Shown in pieces: positions 1 to 7,942 of a stretch of 64,000 nt of DNA. Origin of the DNA: Cupidesulfovibrio sp000226255. GTDB taxonomy: Bacteria; Desulfobacterota; Desulfovibrionia; Desulfovibrionales; Desulfovibrionaceae. The stretch is from assembly GCF_003402415.2 (NCBI RefSeq), contig NZ_AP036014.1, forward strand, positions 3,100,001 to 3,164,000, in the 5' to 3' direction. Made by a program: the position numbers and the translations under genes. Positions within the stretch are counted from its first letter, which is position 1. Every line of letters starts with the position of its first letter. The notes under the pieces were generated by a model, which did not search any database, was not told the origin of the DNA, and saw only the letters and a program-made list of their open reading frames with translations.

Positions 1-1
1 C

Positions 2-52
2 CACCTCTCCGGCAACGGCATCCGGAAAGACCGCTTCCCACGGCAGACATAA
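2..52 (+). CDS. C-terminal tail of an upstream gene (partial)
   Basis: In the second reading frame the window opens with 16 codons and a TAA at 50-52. Most of these codons end in C or G, as in the real genes here, and a 10-bp hairpin follows nine bases after the stop. This suggests the end of a gene whose body lies outside the window. The peptide is too short to name a family. It could be chance, since only 51 bases are visible. Confidence 0.4.
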   Translation, partial: HLSGNGIRKDRFPRQT

Positions 53-60
53 GGATTCCC

Positions 61-99
61 CCGTGGGGCCGCCACCTCCTCCTCGCGCAGGCCCCACGG
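61..99 (+). terminator. Hairpin after the upstream gene
   Basis: Arms at 61-70 and 90-99 are perfect 10-bp reverse complements around a 19-base loop. There is no clear U-tract, so it may be an imperfect or rho-assisted terminator. Its position just after the partial reading frame supports that role. Confidence 0.4.
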
Positions 100-436
100 T
101 TCCGCCTCGCGGCGTATGCGCCCCCTTCACCGGGGGCGCGTTGCGGTGGGGCGGACGCGGTGGGCGGGCACCCCGCCACGCCCTCCGTCACGCAATCGTA
201 TGCGGGCGCGCGCCGTCAGCCATTGCCCACCGTCGGCCGGGGGTGCTATACGCACGGACAAGGTATGTGCCGCGCACGCTGCCGGACCGTTGCCGCCCCC
301 TTGCCCTCTTCCAGCCAGACAGCCCGTGCCCGCACCGGCCGCGCGACATCACCCGGCTTTCCCCTTCCGCCCGGCACCAGCCCGGAGCGGCCCCTTCCCC
401 CGCCCGCAGCCGCGCCATCCGGCGCAAGGAGGCATC
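100..436. other. Non-coding upstream region
   Basis: About 340 bases lie between the hairpin and the DUF362 gene. Open frames exist here only because stops are rare at this GC content; none has a ribosome binding site or recognisable product. I see no convincing promoter. The last bases carry the AAGGAGG ribosome binding site (426-432) of the next gene. Confidence 0.5.
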
Positions 437-1390
437 ATGCGTCGCAGGGACTTCCTGAAATGGCAGATTTCCGGCGCGCTGTGGCTGGCCGCCGGGGCGG
501 GCCTGCCCGCCGGGGCATCCATCTTTCCGCCGCTTGCGGGCGAGGCGCGGGCCGCGTCGGCACAGTCCGGCGGCTCCCCCGACATCGTGGTGGCCAAGGG
601 TTCGCCCGCCGCCGCCACCCATGCCTGCGTGGGCATGCTGGGCGGCATGGGCCGCTTCGTGAAAACCGGACAGAAGGTGGTCATCAAGCCCAACATGTCC
701 TTCGCGGCCGACGCCACCATGGGCACCAACACCCACCCGGAGGTGGTGGCCGCGCTGGTGCGCATGTGCCGCGACGCGGGGGCGGCCTCCGTGCTGGTGC
801 TGGACAACCCGCTGGCCCCGGCGGAGCAGTGCATCGAACGTTCCGGCGTCCGCGCCGCGTGCAGCGAATTCGGCGACATCGTGCAGGCCCCCACGGCCGA
901 ACGCTTCTACCGCGAACTGGAAATCGCGGGCGCGGCCCAGATGACCGCCAACACCTTCCTGCGCGACGCGCTGGAGGCCGACGTGCTCATCGCCGCGCCC
1001 ACGGCCAAGTCGCACAGCTCCACCGGCGTGTCGCTGGGGCTGAAGGGCATGATGGGGCTGATCCGCCAGCGCGGGGTGATGCATTCGCGCTACGACCTCG
1101 ACACCGCCATCGTGGACCTGAACACCAGGCTGCGCGCCGCGCTCACCGTCATCGACGGCACCTACGTGCTGACCACGGGCGGCCCCGGCGGCCCCGGCAA
1201 GGTGCTGCAGGAGAACACGGTCATCGCCTCGGCCGATCCGGTGGCCGCCGACGCCTGCGCGGTGGAATCGTTCGAGTGGTACGGACGGCGCTTCGCGGCG
1301 CGGCAGGTCAGCCACATCCGCCTGGCCCACGAGCGGGGCCTTGGGTCCATGGATCTGGCCGCGCGCGCCATCGCGCGGGTAACGCTGTAG
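437..1390 (+). CDS. Tat-exported DUF362 domain protein
   Basis: The 317-residue protein begins with a twin-arginine leader (RRRDFLKW at residues 2-9, then a hydrophobic stretch and an Ala-rich cleavage region near residue 38), so it is probably exported folded. The body, about residues 50-315, reads as DUF362, a family often found beside or fused to ferredoxins and thought to be iron-sulfur associated; its reaction is unknown. ATG 437 is chosen for the AAGGAGG at 426-432. The polyferredoxin gene starts 18 bases downstream, so the two are likely co-transcribed and may form one periplasm-facing redox unit. That pairing is inference from context. Confidence 0.8.
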   Translation: MRRRDFLKWQISGALWLAAGAGLPAGASIFPPLAGEARAASAQSGGSPDIVVAKGSPAAATHACVGMLGGMGRFVKTGQKVVIKPNMSFAADATMGTNTHPEVVAALVRMCRDAGAASVLVLDNPLAPAEQCIERSGVRAACSEFGDIVQAPTAERFYRELEIAGAAQMTANTFLRDALEADVLIAAPTAKSHSSTGVSLGLKGMMGLIRQRGVMHSRYDLDTAIVDLNTRLRAALTVIDGTYVLTTGGPGGPGKVLQENTVIASADPVAADACAVESFEWYGRRFAARQVSHIRLAHERGLGSMDLAARAIARVTL

Positions 1391-1408
1391 GACCGGGAAA
1401 CGCGCGGC

Positions 1409-3163
1409 ATGAATCGGCAACGCGCGCGCCGGGCCAGCCGGTGGCTGTGCCTTACGGCCTTCGTGCTGCTGGCATGGGGGACGGGGCAGGCCCTGCCCGG
1501 CGACGGATGGACGCCCGGACGCGACCTGTTCGTGCGGCTGGACCCGGCCGTGGCGCTGGCCGCCAGCGTGGCGGGCCGGGCGTTCATTGCCGCCGCCGTG
1601 CCGGGGCTGGTGGTGCTGGCTTCCGCCATGCTGCTCGGCCGGGCGTTCTGCGGGTGGGTCTGCCCGTTTGGGGCCATGGTGGATGCCGGGGACGCCGCGT
1701 GGAGCCGCCTGATGAAGGCCCGGCGACGCCCCGCGCGCCGCAGGCAGGACGCGCGCCGCCGCGCCGTGCCGCGCATGCTCAAGTACGGGGTGCTGGCCTC
1801 GGTGCTGGCGGCCGCGCTGGCCGGTCTGGACCTGGTGTTCTGGGCCGCCCCGCTGCCGCTGGCCGCGCGGTTCTGGGCGCTGGCCGCATGGCCGCCCCTG
1901 GCCCGACTGGCCGAGGCGGGCCTTGCCTTGCTGGCCCCCCTGGCCCGCCAGACGGGGGCCACCGGCCTCTCTTTCGCGGAAATCGCCGTGCCGGGCTATG
2001 CGGCCACCGGGTACGTCATCGGATTTTTCGCACTGGTGCTGGCGGGCGGGCTGCTGGCCCCGCGCCTGTGGTGCCGCATGCTCTGCCCCGCCGGGGCCGC
2101 GCTGGGCCTTGCGGGACGCATGGCCCCGTGGCGCAGGCGGGTGGATGACACCTGCACCAACTGCGGGACCTGCGCGCTCCACTGCCCGGTCGGGGCAATC
2201 GCCGCCGACGCGCCGCAGGCCACGGACCACGCCGAATGCCTGAAGTGCTTGCGCTGCGCCGATGCCTGCCCCGTCGGGGCGGTGCGCTTCACCTTCCGGG
2301 AATCTGCCGGAACAAACGCGGTCACTGCGGCCTCGCAGCCCACTCCCACGCCCATTCCCGGCACCCTGCCGCCCCAGGCCCGCTCCCAGCGCCGCGCCCT
2401 GCTGGCGGGCCTGGCCGTGGGGGGCTGCGCCGCCGCGCTGGGGCACGCGGCTCCGGCGCTGGGCAGGCCGGAGGGGGTGCTGCGCCCGCCCGGCGCGCTG
2501 CCGGAACCGGACTTCCTGGCCCGCTGCGTGCGCTGCGGGCTGTGCGCCGCCGCCTGCCCCACCAACACCCTGCAACCGGCATGGTTGGCGTCCGGCGCGC
2601 TGGGCATGTTCAGCCCGGTGGTCACTCCGGCGCGCGGCTTCTGCGACCCGGCCTGCCATGCCTGTGCCCGCGCCTGCCCCACCACGGCCATACGCGGGCT
2701 GGCCCACGAGCGCACCTTCGCCAAGATCGGCACGGCCGAGGTGCTGCGCGACCACTGCCTGGCCTGGGCGAAGAAGAAGCGCTGCCTGGTGTGCGACGAG
2801 GTGTGCCCCTACGACGCCATCGCCCTTAAGCCGGAACCGGGCTACACCGTGGGCGTGCCCCACGTGGACCCGGCCCGCTGCGCCGGGTGCGGCTTCTGCG
2901 AGAAGCACTGCCCGGAAACGGTGCTGGTCAGCGGAGAGAAGGCCATCGTCATCCGGCCGCGCGACGCCCTGCGCATACGCGCGGGCAGCATGCGCGCGGC
3001 GGCCGAGGCGCGCGGGCTGCGACTGGTGTTCACGCCGAAAAAGCCGGGGGAAGGATATGGAACGGAAGGCGCGCCACCAACAGACAGCGACGCGCAGTAC
3101 CCGTCGCCGGGTGCGGATACGGGTCCGTCGCCCGGCGGGCTGCCGCCCGGCTTCACCGAGTGA
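1409..3163 (+). CDS. NapH-like membrane polyferredoxin fused to a NapG-like ferredoxin
   Basis: The 584-residue protein has several N-terminal membrane segments with the NapH/MauN-type loops CGWVCPFG and CRMLCPAG, then two 4Fe-4S motifs (CTNCGTCALHCP and CLKCLRCADACP). Near residue 327 comes an RR-plus-hydrophobic stretch that looks like a Tat leader left inside the chain, followed by a NapG-like part with further CxxCxxC(x)nCP motifs. So it looks like a fused NapH and NapG. Such proteins usually carry electrons between the quinone pool and periplasmic partners. The partner is probably the DUF362 protein 18 bases upstream. No nap reductase gene is visible, so a role in nitrate reduction is not implied. 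Confidence 0.75.
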   Translation: MNRQRARRASRWLCLTAFVLLAWGTGQALPGDGWTPGRDLFVRLDPAVALAASVAGRAFIAAAVPGLVVLASAMLLGRAFCGWVCPFGAMVDAGDAAWSRLMKARRRPARRRQDARRRAVPRMLKYGVLASVLAAALAGLDLVFWAAPLPLAARFWALAAWPPLARLAEAGLALLAPLARQTGATGLSFAEIAVPGYAATGYVIGFFALVLAGGLLAPRLWCRMLCPAGAALGLAGRMAPWRRRVDDTCTNCGTCALHCPVGAIAADAPQATDHAECLKCLRCADACPVGAVRFTFRESAGTNAVTAASQPTPTPIPGTLPPQARSQRRALLAGLAVGGCAAALGHAAPALGRPEGVLRPPGALPEPDFLARCVRCGLCAAACPTNTLQPAWLASGALGMFSPVVTPARGFCDPACHACARACPTTAIRGLAHERTFAKIGTAEVLRDHCLAWAKKKRCLVCDEVCPYDAIALKPEPGYTVGVPHVDPARCAGCGFCEKHCPETVLVSGEKAIVIRPRDALRIRAGSMRAAAEARGLRLVFTPKKPGEGYGTEGAPPTDSDAQYPSPGADTGPSPGGLPPGFTE

Positions 3164-3182
3164 CTTCGCTGTCGGTGAAGCC
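3149..3182. terminator. Bidirectional terminator between convergent genes
   Basis: Arms 3149-3159 and 3172-3182 form a perfect 11-bp stem around a 12-base loop. It contains the stop codon of the polyferredoxin gene in its loop and touches the stop codon of the convergent radical SAM gene, so it can serve both. There is no strong U-tract. Confidence 0.6.
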
Positions 3183-4483
3183 TAGCGCAGACACTGCACC
3201 CCGCCCAGACACCACGGGCAATGCCCGCAGGGCACGGCCACGCCGTGGCAGTCGATGTCGAATTCGCCCATGGCCCCTGTGATGTCGTCGCACGGCCCCG
3301 TGGGGCAGTTGGTGCAGTCCGGGTAGCGGTAGGCGCGCACCTCGTCGCGGAACGCCCGCCATGCAGCGCCATTCCACAACGCTTCCAGCGTTGCGTCGGC
3401 AAGGTTGCCGAAGGTGCGCGGAAAGACCTGCTTGGGCTCCCCGTCCAGGAAGCAGGCGTAGCGGTGCCACAGAAAGTAGCAGGGATGGACGCTGCCATCG
3501 GCGGTGACGAAGGCCGCGCCGTCTTCCACGAAGTCGCAGCGGCGCTCCACGCTGGGGCCGGTGCGCGGCAGGCGCAGTTCCATGCCGGTTTCGGCGGCCG
3601 CCGCGCGGGCCGCCTCGAACAGCGGCCCAAGGTCGGGCACGGGGGCGTCCATGCCGTTCACCAGACGTTTGACATGCAGCGAGATGCCCTGCTCCGCCGC
3701 GTCCTGCCGCATGTGCAGCACGAAGTCGACCAGTGCCTTTTCTTCCGGCGACTTGGCGAACTTCCACACCACGTCGAAATAGCGGCGCAGGTCCAGCCCC
3801 AGCCGGGCGGCATCCGCCGCGCGCCGGTCGAAGAAGGCCCGCGCCTCGTCCGTGTCGGGCACGAACAGCGACTGCGCGGCCGCCGCCGCGTCATACGGCA
3901 GCACGTGGGTGACGATGCAGAATTCCGCCCCACGCGCGGCGGCCCAGCGCACCACGCCTGGCAGTTCCTCCGCGTTGTCGCGCATGAGCACGAACTCCAC
4001 CCCAAGCCGCAGCGGCCGGGCCCGCCCCCGCGCCGCCGCGCGCAGCATGTCCATGGCCCGGCCCACCGACCCGGCATCCATGCCGCCGTGCAGGCAGCCG
4101 GGCAACTCCTCGCGCGCGGTCGTCGCCAGCGCGTCCACCGACAGGCACACCCGGTCCACCCCGCCGTCCGTCAGGGCGCGGGCCATGTCCGGCGTCAGCG
4201 GCAGGCCGTTGGTCTGAAAGCCGATGTCGGCGTCCGGCCGCATGTGCCGCCGGGCCAGGCGCACCATGGCGGGCAGGTCGGGGTGCAGCAGGGGTTCGCC
4301 CACGCCGTTCAGCACCAGCGCGTCAAGGTGCGGCAGGCACGAGGCCAGCCGGTCGAACACGGCCAGCGGCATGTCGCCTTCCGGGATGCGGCAGCCCTCG
4401 GCCTGCTTGACGCACATGCGGCAGCGCAGGTTGCAGCGGGTGGTGACCTCTACGTACAGGCGGGCGGGAAAGGATGTGGGCAT
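3182..4483 (-). CDS. Radical SAM/SPASM domain protein
   Basis: The 433-residue protein has the radical SAM cluster motif CNLRCRMC (Cys17, 21, 24) right after the start, a TIM-barrel body, and a Cys-rich C-terminal SPASM-like region (pairs such as CTNC and CGHC plus several lone cysteines) able to hold auxiliary 4Fe-4S clusters. SPASM enzymes often modify peptides or mature other proteins; the substrate here cannot be read. ATG 4483 is the only methionine that fits the family N-terminus, though its ribosome binding site is weak. It follows the arsenate reductase gene by 53 bases on the same strand, so co-transcription is likely. A link to arsenic chemistry is inference. Confidence 0.8.
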   Translation of the reverse strand: MPTSFPARLYVEVTTRCNLRCRMCVKQAEGCRIPEGDMPLAVFDRLASCLPHLDALVLNGVGEPLLHPDLPAMVRLARRHMRPDADIGFQTNGLPLTPDMARALTDGGVDRVCLSVDALATTAREELPGCLHGGMDAGSVGRAMDMLRAAARGRARPLRLGVEFVLMRDNAEELPGVVRWAAARGAEFCIVTHVLPYDAAAAAQSLFVPDTDEARAFFDRRAADAARLGLDLRRYFDVVWKFAKSPEEKALVDFVLHMRQDAAEQGISLHVKRLVNGMDAPVPDLGPLFEAARAAAAETGMELRLPRTGPSVERRCDFVEDGAAFVTADGSVHPCYFLWHRYACFLDGEPKQVFPRTFGNLADATLEALWNGAAWRAFRDEVRAYRYPDCTNCPTGPCDDITGAMGEFDIDCHGVAVPCGHCPWCLGGVQCLR

Positions 4484-4536
4484 GGCGGCGTATCCGTGGT
4501 GAAAGCTCCGGTGCGGCGTGGCGGCCGGAGAGCAGG

Positions 4537-5022
4537 TTAGGCTTCCGGCAGGTTGCCGGGCAGGGCCAGGACGAAGGCGCGTATTTCGTCGCGCACGCGG
4601 CGGTAGTGGGCCATGGCGGTCTCTTCGTCCGGCGCGTCGCGGGCCAGCAGGGGCGGGTCGTCGAACCCGGCATGCACCCGCGCCGTGCGGGCCGGGAACC
4701 AGGGGCAGTTCTCCGCCGCGTGGCCGCACACGGTGACCACGTAGTCGAAGGGAATGTCCGGCAGGTCCGCCACCGCCTTGGACCGCTGGCCGGAAATGTC
4801 CACCCCGGCCTCCGCCATGACGCGCACGGCGCGCGCGTTCAGCCCGTGCGCCTCGATGCCCGCCGAATACGCCTCGAACAGGTCGCCGCGCAGGGCTCGC
4901 GTGAAGCCTTCGGCCATCTGGCTGCGGCACGAGTTGCCCGTGCACAGGAACAGGATGGTGCGGCGGGGCGCGCCCGGCTGCGGGCGGTCGCCCTGCTCGC
5001 CGTGGTTGTTTCGATCGCTCAT
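4537..5022 (-). CDS. arsC: Arsenate reductase, thioredoxin-coupled LMW phosphatase type
   Basis: The 161-residue protein has the low-molecular-weight phosphatase loop CTGNSCRS (Cys27, Arg33), which in the ArsC branch attacks arsenate. The two resolving cysteines, Cys99 and Cys106 (CGHAAENC), have the spacing of the pI258-type enzyme that is recycled by thioredoxin, and this separates it from ordinary tyrosine phosphatases. It would reduce arsenate to arsenite in the cytoplasm. ATG 5022 is preceded by GGAGG at good spacing; longer frames upstream lack one. No arsenite exporter or ArsR is next to it; the following gene is a radical SAM protein. Confidence 0.85.
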   Translation of the reverse strand: MSDRNNHGEQGDRPQPGAPRRTILFLCTGNSCRSQMAEGFTRALRGDLFEAYSAGIEAHGLNARAVRVMAEAGVDISGQRSKAVADLPDIPFDYVVTVCGHAAENCPWFPARTARVHAGFDDPPLLARDAPDEETAMAHYRRVRDEIRAFVLALPGNLPEA

Positions 5023-5042
5023 GCTGCCTCCATGCACGGAAA

Positions 5043-5070
5043 AGTATCCGTCATTTTGCCAATTGTCCAA
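5043..5070 (-). promoter_or_regulatory. Probable sigma-70 promoter for arsC
   Basis: On the minus strand TTGGAC (5070-5065) and GATACT (5048-5043) are separated by 16 bases, 20 bases before the arsC start. The surrounding stretch is AT-rich relative to the genome. Confidence 0.4.
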
Positions 5071-5137
5071 CACATGAAACGCTCACGCCCGCTGCGCGCA
5101 AGGGGGCGGCACGCTCCCCCCTCCTCGCGAAAGCAAA

Positions 5138-5163
5138 GGGCCGCCGGTTTTCGCCGACGGCCC
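5138..5163 (-). terminator. Terminator after the DcrA-like gene
   Basis: A 10-bp stem with one mismatch and a short loop lies about 60 bases past the chemoreceptor stop codon. On the minus strand it is followed by a moderately T-rich stretch. Confidence 0.45.
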
Positions 5164-5224
5164 CGATGGTATCCAATGTTCCTTGACGCTGCCGTGTCGG
5201 CACGGCGCAGACACGCCCCAGCCC

Positions 5225-7246
5225 TCAGCACATGTCGTCGATGATCCCATCCAACTCCTGCGCCAGCCGGGCAAGGTCGCTCACGGCCCCGGCGGAATGG
5301 CGCATGGAGTCCGCCGTGTGCCCGGAAATGGAACTGATGCGGTCCACCGCGCGGGTGATCTGCTCGCTGGCGGCGGACTGCTGCTCCGCCGCCGTGGCGA
5401 TGGCCCGCACCTGGTCCGCCGTGCGGTCCACGGTGCCCACGATGGCCAGCAGCGCCTCGCCGCTGCGCCCGGCAAGGCCGGTGGATTCCCCGACCAGGCG
5501 CACCGCCTCGTCGGTGGCGGCGCGGCTGCGCCCCACCCCGGTCTGGATGGCCTGCACGAAGCCCACCACCTCTCGGGTGGCCTGCATGGTCTTTTCGGCC
5601 AGCTTGCGCACCTCGTCGGCCACCACGGCGAAACCGCGCCCGGCGTCACCGGCGCGGGCCGCCTCGATGGCCGCGTTCAATGCCAGCAGGTTGGTCTGGT
5701 CGGCAATGTCCTCGATGACCCCGATGATGCGCCCCACGCCCTCGGCCTGCACGCCCAGTTCGGCCATGTCGCGCTCCAGCACGCGGGCCTGCTCGGCCAC
5801 GCGGTTGATGCACGCCACAGCCTCGTCCACCACGGCCGAACCCTGCCGGGCCTGATCGTGGGCCGTCCCGGCCAGGTCTGCGGCGGCCCCCGCGCTGCTG
5901 GCCACTTCCATGACCGATGCGTTCATCTGCTCCATGGCCGAGGCGCTTTCCACGGCCAGCATGCGCTGTTCGTCGGCCCCGGTGCTGGCCTCCTCCACCT
6001 GGGCGGACAGTTCGCCGGATGCCGAGGCCACCTGCGCGGAAACCTGCCGCGCGGCGTCCGCTGCGCGGGCGATGCGGGCATGCTGTTCTTCGATGCTGGC
6101 CTGCTGGCGCTGCATTTCGGTGACGTCGGTGTACACGCTGAACGCGCCGATGAGGTTGCCGTCCAGGTCCAGCAGCGGCGCGGAATCGACCACCATGTGC
6201 ACCTGCGCGCCCTTGCGGTTGGTCAGCGCCACGCGCTGCCCGGTCAGGGCGGTGCGTTCGCGCAGCACGCGCGCGGTCACGGTGTCGCGCCCGGCATCGT
6301 TGTAGAAAAGTTCGCCCACCATGCGCCCGGCGTGGTCGTCCGGGCGGCCATCCGCCCCCACCATGCCCAGCAGGGCCGCGTTGCAGTAGCTGACGCGGCC
6401 TTCGGTGTCGGCCACCAGAAAGGGCAGGGTCATGCCGTTCAGGATGCCCTTGGAAAAGCCCAGTTCCTTCTTCAGCCCGCCCACCATGCCGTGCAGGTTG
6501 GCGGCCAGGCGGGCCAGTTCGTCGTGGCCGTCCACGGCAAGGTCGGCATTCAGGTCGCCCGCGGCGATGGCGGTGCTGGCCTTGGTGATGCGGTGCACCC
6601 GCTGCACGATGGCCCGCCGGATGAACAGGATCACCCCGGCCAACAGGGCCACCAGCCCGGCCGCCGAAATGCCCGCGCTTTCCATGATGCGCCCGTGCAC
6701 GCCCGCCAGCACCGGGGTGACGTCCTGCATCACCACCAGCTGGCCCAGCAGCGGCTGGGATGCGCCGTGGCAATGGTGGCACGACGGCTCGTTGCGGATG
6801 CTGATCACGTGCGCGAACACGGACCGCCCCCCCTGCTCGAACAGCAGCGAACGCTCCAGCGCCTCGCGCCGGGCGCTGACGGCCAGGTCGCGCAGGCCGG
6901 GGTCGGGCAGCACGTCGGCGATATCCCGCCGTTCGGCCTCGGGCCGGGTGGAATAGGTGACATTGCCGGTGTAGCTGGCCAGGTGCACCGTGGTGTCGGC
7001 GTAGTGGCGCGCCAGTTCGGCGAATTCGGCGCGGGTGCCCGCGTCGTTGCCGAGCAGCATGGGCCGGTCGATGGCCGTCTTGATCATGGCCGATTCGCGG
7101 GTGACCACCGACTCCAGTTCTTCCAGGGCCGCGTGGCGTTGCCGCCACGCCCCCATGCCGATGATGACCGCGAACACGGTGACGGCGATGACCGTCACCA
7201 GCAGGGATGTGCGCAGGCTGAGCGACCGCGCGAGGGTGCCCCCCAT
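5225..7246 (-). CDS. dcrA: Heme-binding methyl-accepting chemotaxis protein, DcrA-like
   Basis: The 673-residue receptor has a first membrane segment (about residues 14-35), a periplasmic sensor with one c-type heme motif CHHCH near residue 155, a second membrane segment (about 185-205), HAMP, a PAS domain (about 270-395), and a C-terminal MCP signalling region with the conserved hairpin. DcrA of D. vulgaris has this combination of a periplasmic c-heme and an MCP output, similar length, and is an oxygen/redox sensor. A good AGGGGG site precedes ATG 7246. It starts nine bases after the tetraheme cytochrome gene, so both are probably one transcript and the cytochrome could exchange electrons with the sensor heme. 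Confidence 0.8.
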   Translation of the reverse strand: MGGTLARSLSLRTSLLVTVIAVTVFAVIIGMGAWRQRHAALEELESVVTRESAMIKTAIDRPMLLGNDAGTRAEFAELARHYADTTVHLASYTGNVTYSTRPEAERRDIADVLPDPGLRDLAVSARREALERSLLFEQGGRSVFAHVISIRNEPSCHHCHGASQPLLGQLVVMQDVTPVLAGVHGRIMESAGISAAGLVALLAGVILFIRRAIVQRVHRITKASTAIAAGDLNADLAVDGHDELARLAANLHGMVGGLKKELGFSKGILNGMTLPFLVADTEGRVSYCNAALLGMVGADGRPDDHAGRMVGELFYNDAGRDTVTARVLRERTALTGQRVALTNRKGAQVHMVVDSAPLLDLDGNLIGAFSVYTDVTEMQRQQASIEEQHARIARAADAARQVSAQVASASGELSAQVEEASTGADEQRMLAVESASAMEQMNASVMEVASSAGAAADLAGTAHDQARQGSAVVDEAVACINRVAEQARVLERDMAELGVQAEGVGRIIGVIEDIADQTNLLALNAAIEAARAGDAGRGFAVVADEVRKLAEKTMQATREVVGFVQAIQTGVGRSRAATDEAVRLVGESTGLAGRSGEALLAIVGTVDRTADQVRAIATAAEQQSAASEQITRAVDRISSISGHTADSMRHSAGAVSDLARLAQELDGIIDDMC

Positions 7247-7255
7247 GTCCGCCCC

Positions 7256-7714
7256 CTAGTGCGCACCGCTGTGCAGCAACGGCTTGAAGCCGAACGAGCG
7301 CACCCGGCTTTCATTGTGGCAGCCTTCGCAGGTGGCCATGGTGGGCTTGCCGATCAGCGACGGGTCGCCCGCTTCGGCGTGCGCCGCGCCGGGTCCGTGG
7401 CAGGTTTCGCAGCCCACGTCGGCGAATTGCGGCGTGGTGGCGTAATCGACAAAGCCGCCCTTGCCGTACCCGGTCACGTGGCATTCGTAGCAGCCGCGCA
7501 ATTCTTCCGGCGTCAGCTTGGGGGCCATGGTGGCCACGCTCTTCCACGACTTGGCCTTCTTGGAATACTTCTGGAACTGCTCGTATTCCCCGGCATGGCA
7601 GGGCTGGCACGCGGCGCTGCCCACGTAGGGCTGCGCGGCGCGCGCCGATGGGGCGGCCAGCAAGACCCCCGTGACGGCCGCCGCGAGACAGATGGCGATG
7701 ATCGGACGCAACAT
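7256..7714 (-). CDS. Periplasmic tetraheme cytochrome c
   Basis: The 152-residue precursor has a Sec signal peptide (about residues 1-27, ending SARAA) and four CxxCH heme sites (CQPCH, CYECH, CETCH, CEGCH), spread in the manner of the cytochrome c-554 family rather than compact cytochrome c3. ATG 7714 is preceded by AGGGGAG; a longer frame upstream has no such site. It is the first gene of a two-gene operon with the DcrA-like receptor, which suggests a role in redox signalling or electron supply to that sensor; this is inference. Confidence 0.85.
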   Translation of the reverse strand: MLRPIIAICLAAAVTGVLLAAPSARAAQPYVGSAACQPCHAGEYEQFQKYSKKAKSWKSVATMAPKLTPEELRGCYECHVTGYGKGGFVDYATTPQFADVGCETCHGPGAAHAEAGDPSLIGKPTMATCEGCHNESRVRSFGFKPLLHSGAH

Positions 7715-7795
7715 GCGGCTCCCCTGAAAGATGCGGGGCACCCCTCTTGCGCCGCCCCGGCATATTGTGAAAAACGGCACAGACGATGTGGACCC

Positions 7796-7824
7796 GTACT
7801 AGGGGAATTGCCGCCACACGTCAA
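7796..7824 (-). promoter_or_regulatory. Probable promoter of the cytochrome-dcrA operon
   Basis: On the minus strand TTGACG (7824-7819) and TAGTAC (7801-7796) are 17 bases apart, roughly 80 bases before the cytochrome start. Confidence 0.4.
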
Positions 7825-7871
7825 TGTTGCGGCGCCACCTTCTTTTATAACGGCGCACACCAATGCCCGGC

Positions 7872-7909
7872 AAAAAAACGCGCGGCGCGCCTGTCCGGCG
7901 GGCCGCGCG
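7872..7909 (-). terminator. Rho-independent terminator of the second chemoreceptor
   Basis: Outer arms 7879-7886 and 7902-7909 pair over 8 bp, and an inner CGCC/GGCG pair extends the hairpin. On the minus strand seven T residues follow (7878-7872). Confidence 0.75.
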
Positions 7910-7942
7910 CTGTCATGACGCACGGGGGTGACGGGTGCGGGC

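Noticed and set aside
188..2908. A long open frame on the minus strand across the first two genes
   Set aside because: It runs opposite a Tat-DUF362 protein and a polyferredoxin with clear motifs. Open shadow frames are expected at this GC content, and it has no recognisable domain.
1409..3163. Assignment of the polyferredoxin to nitrate reduction
   Set aside because: Although NapH/NapG-like, no napA or napB is visible and the neighbour is a DUF362 protein.
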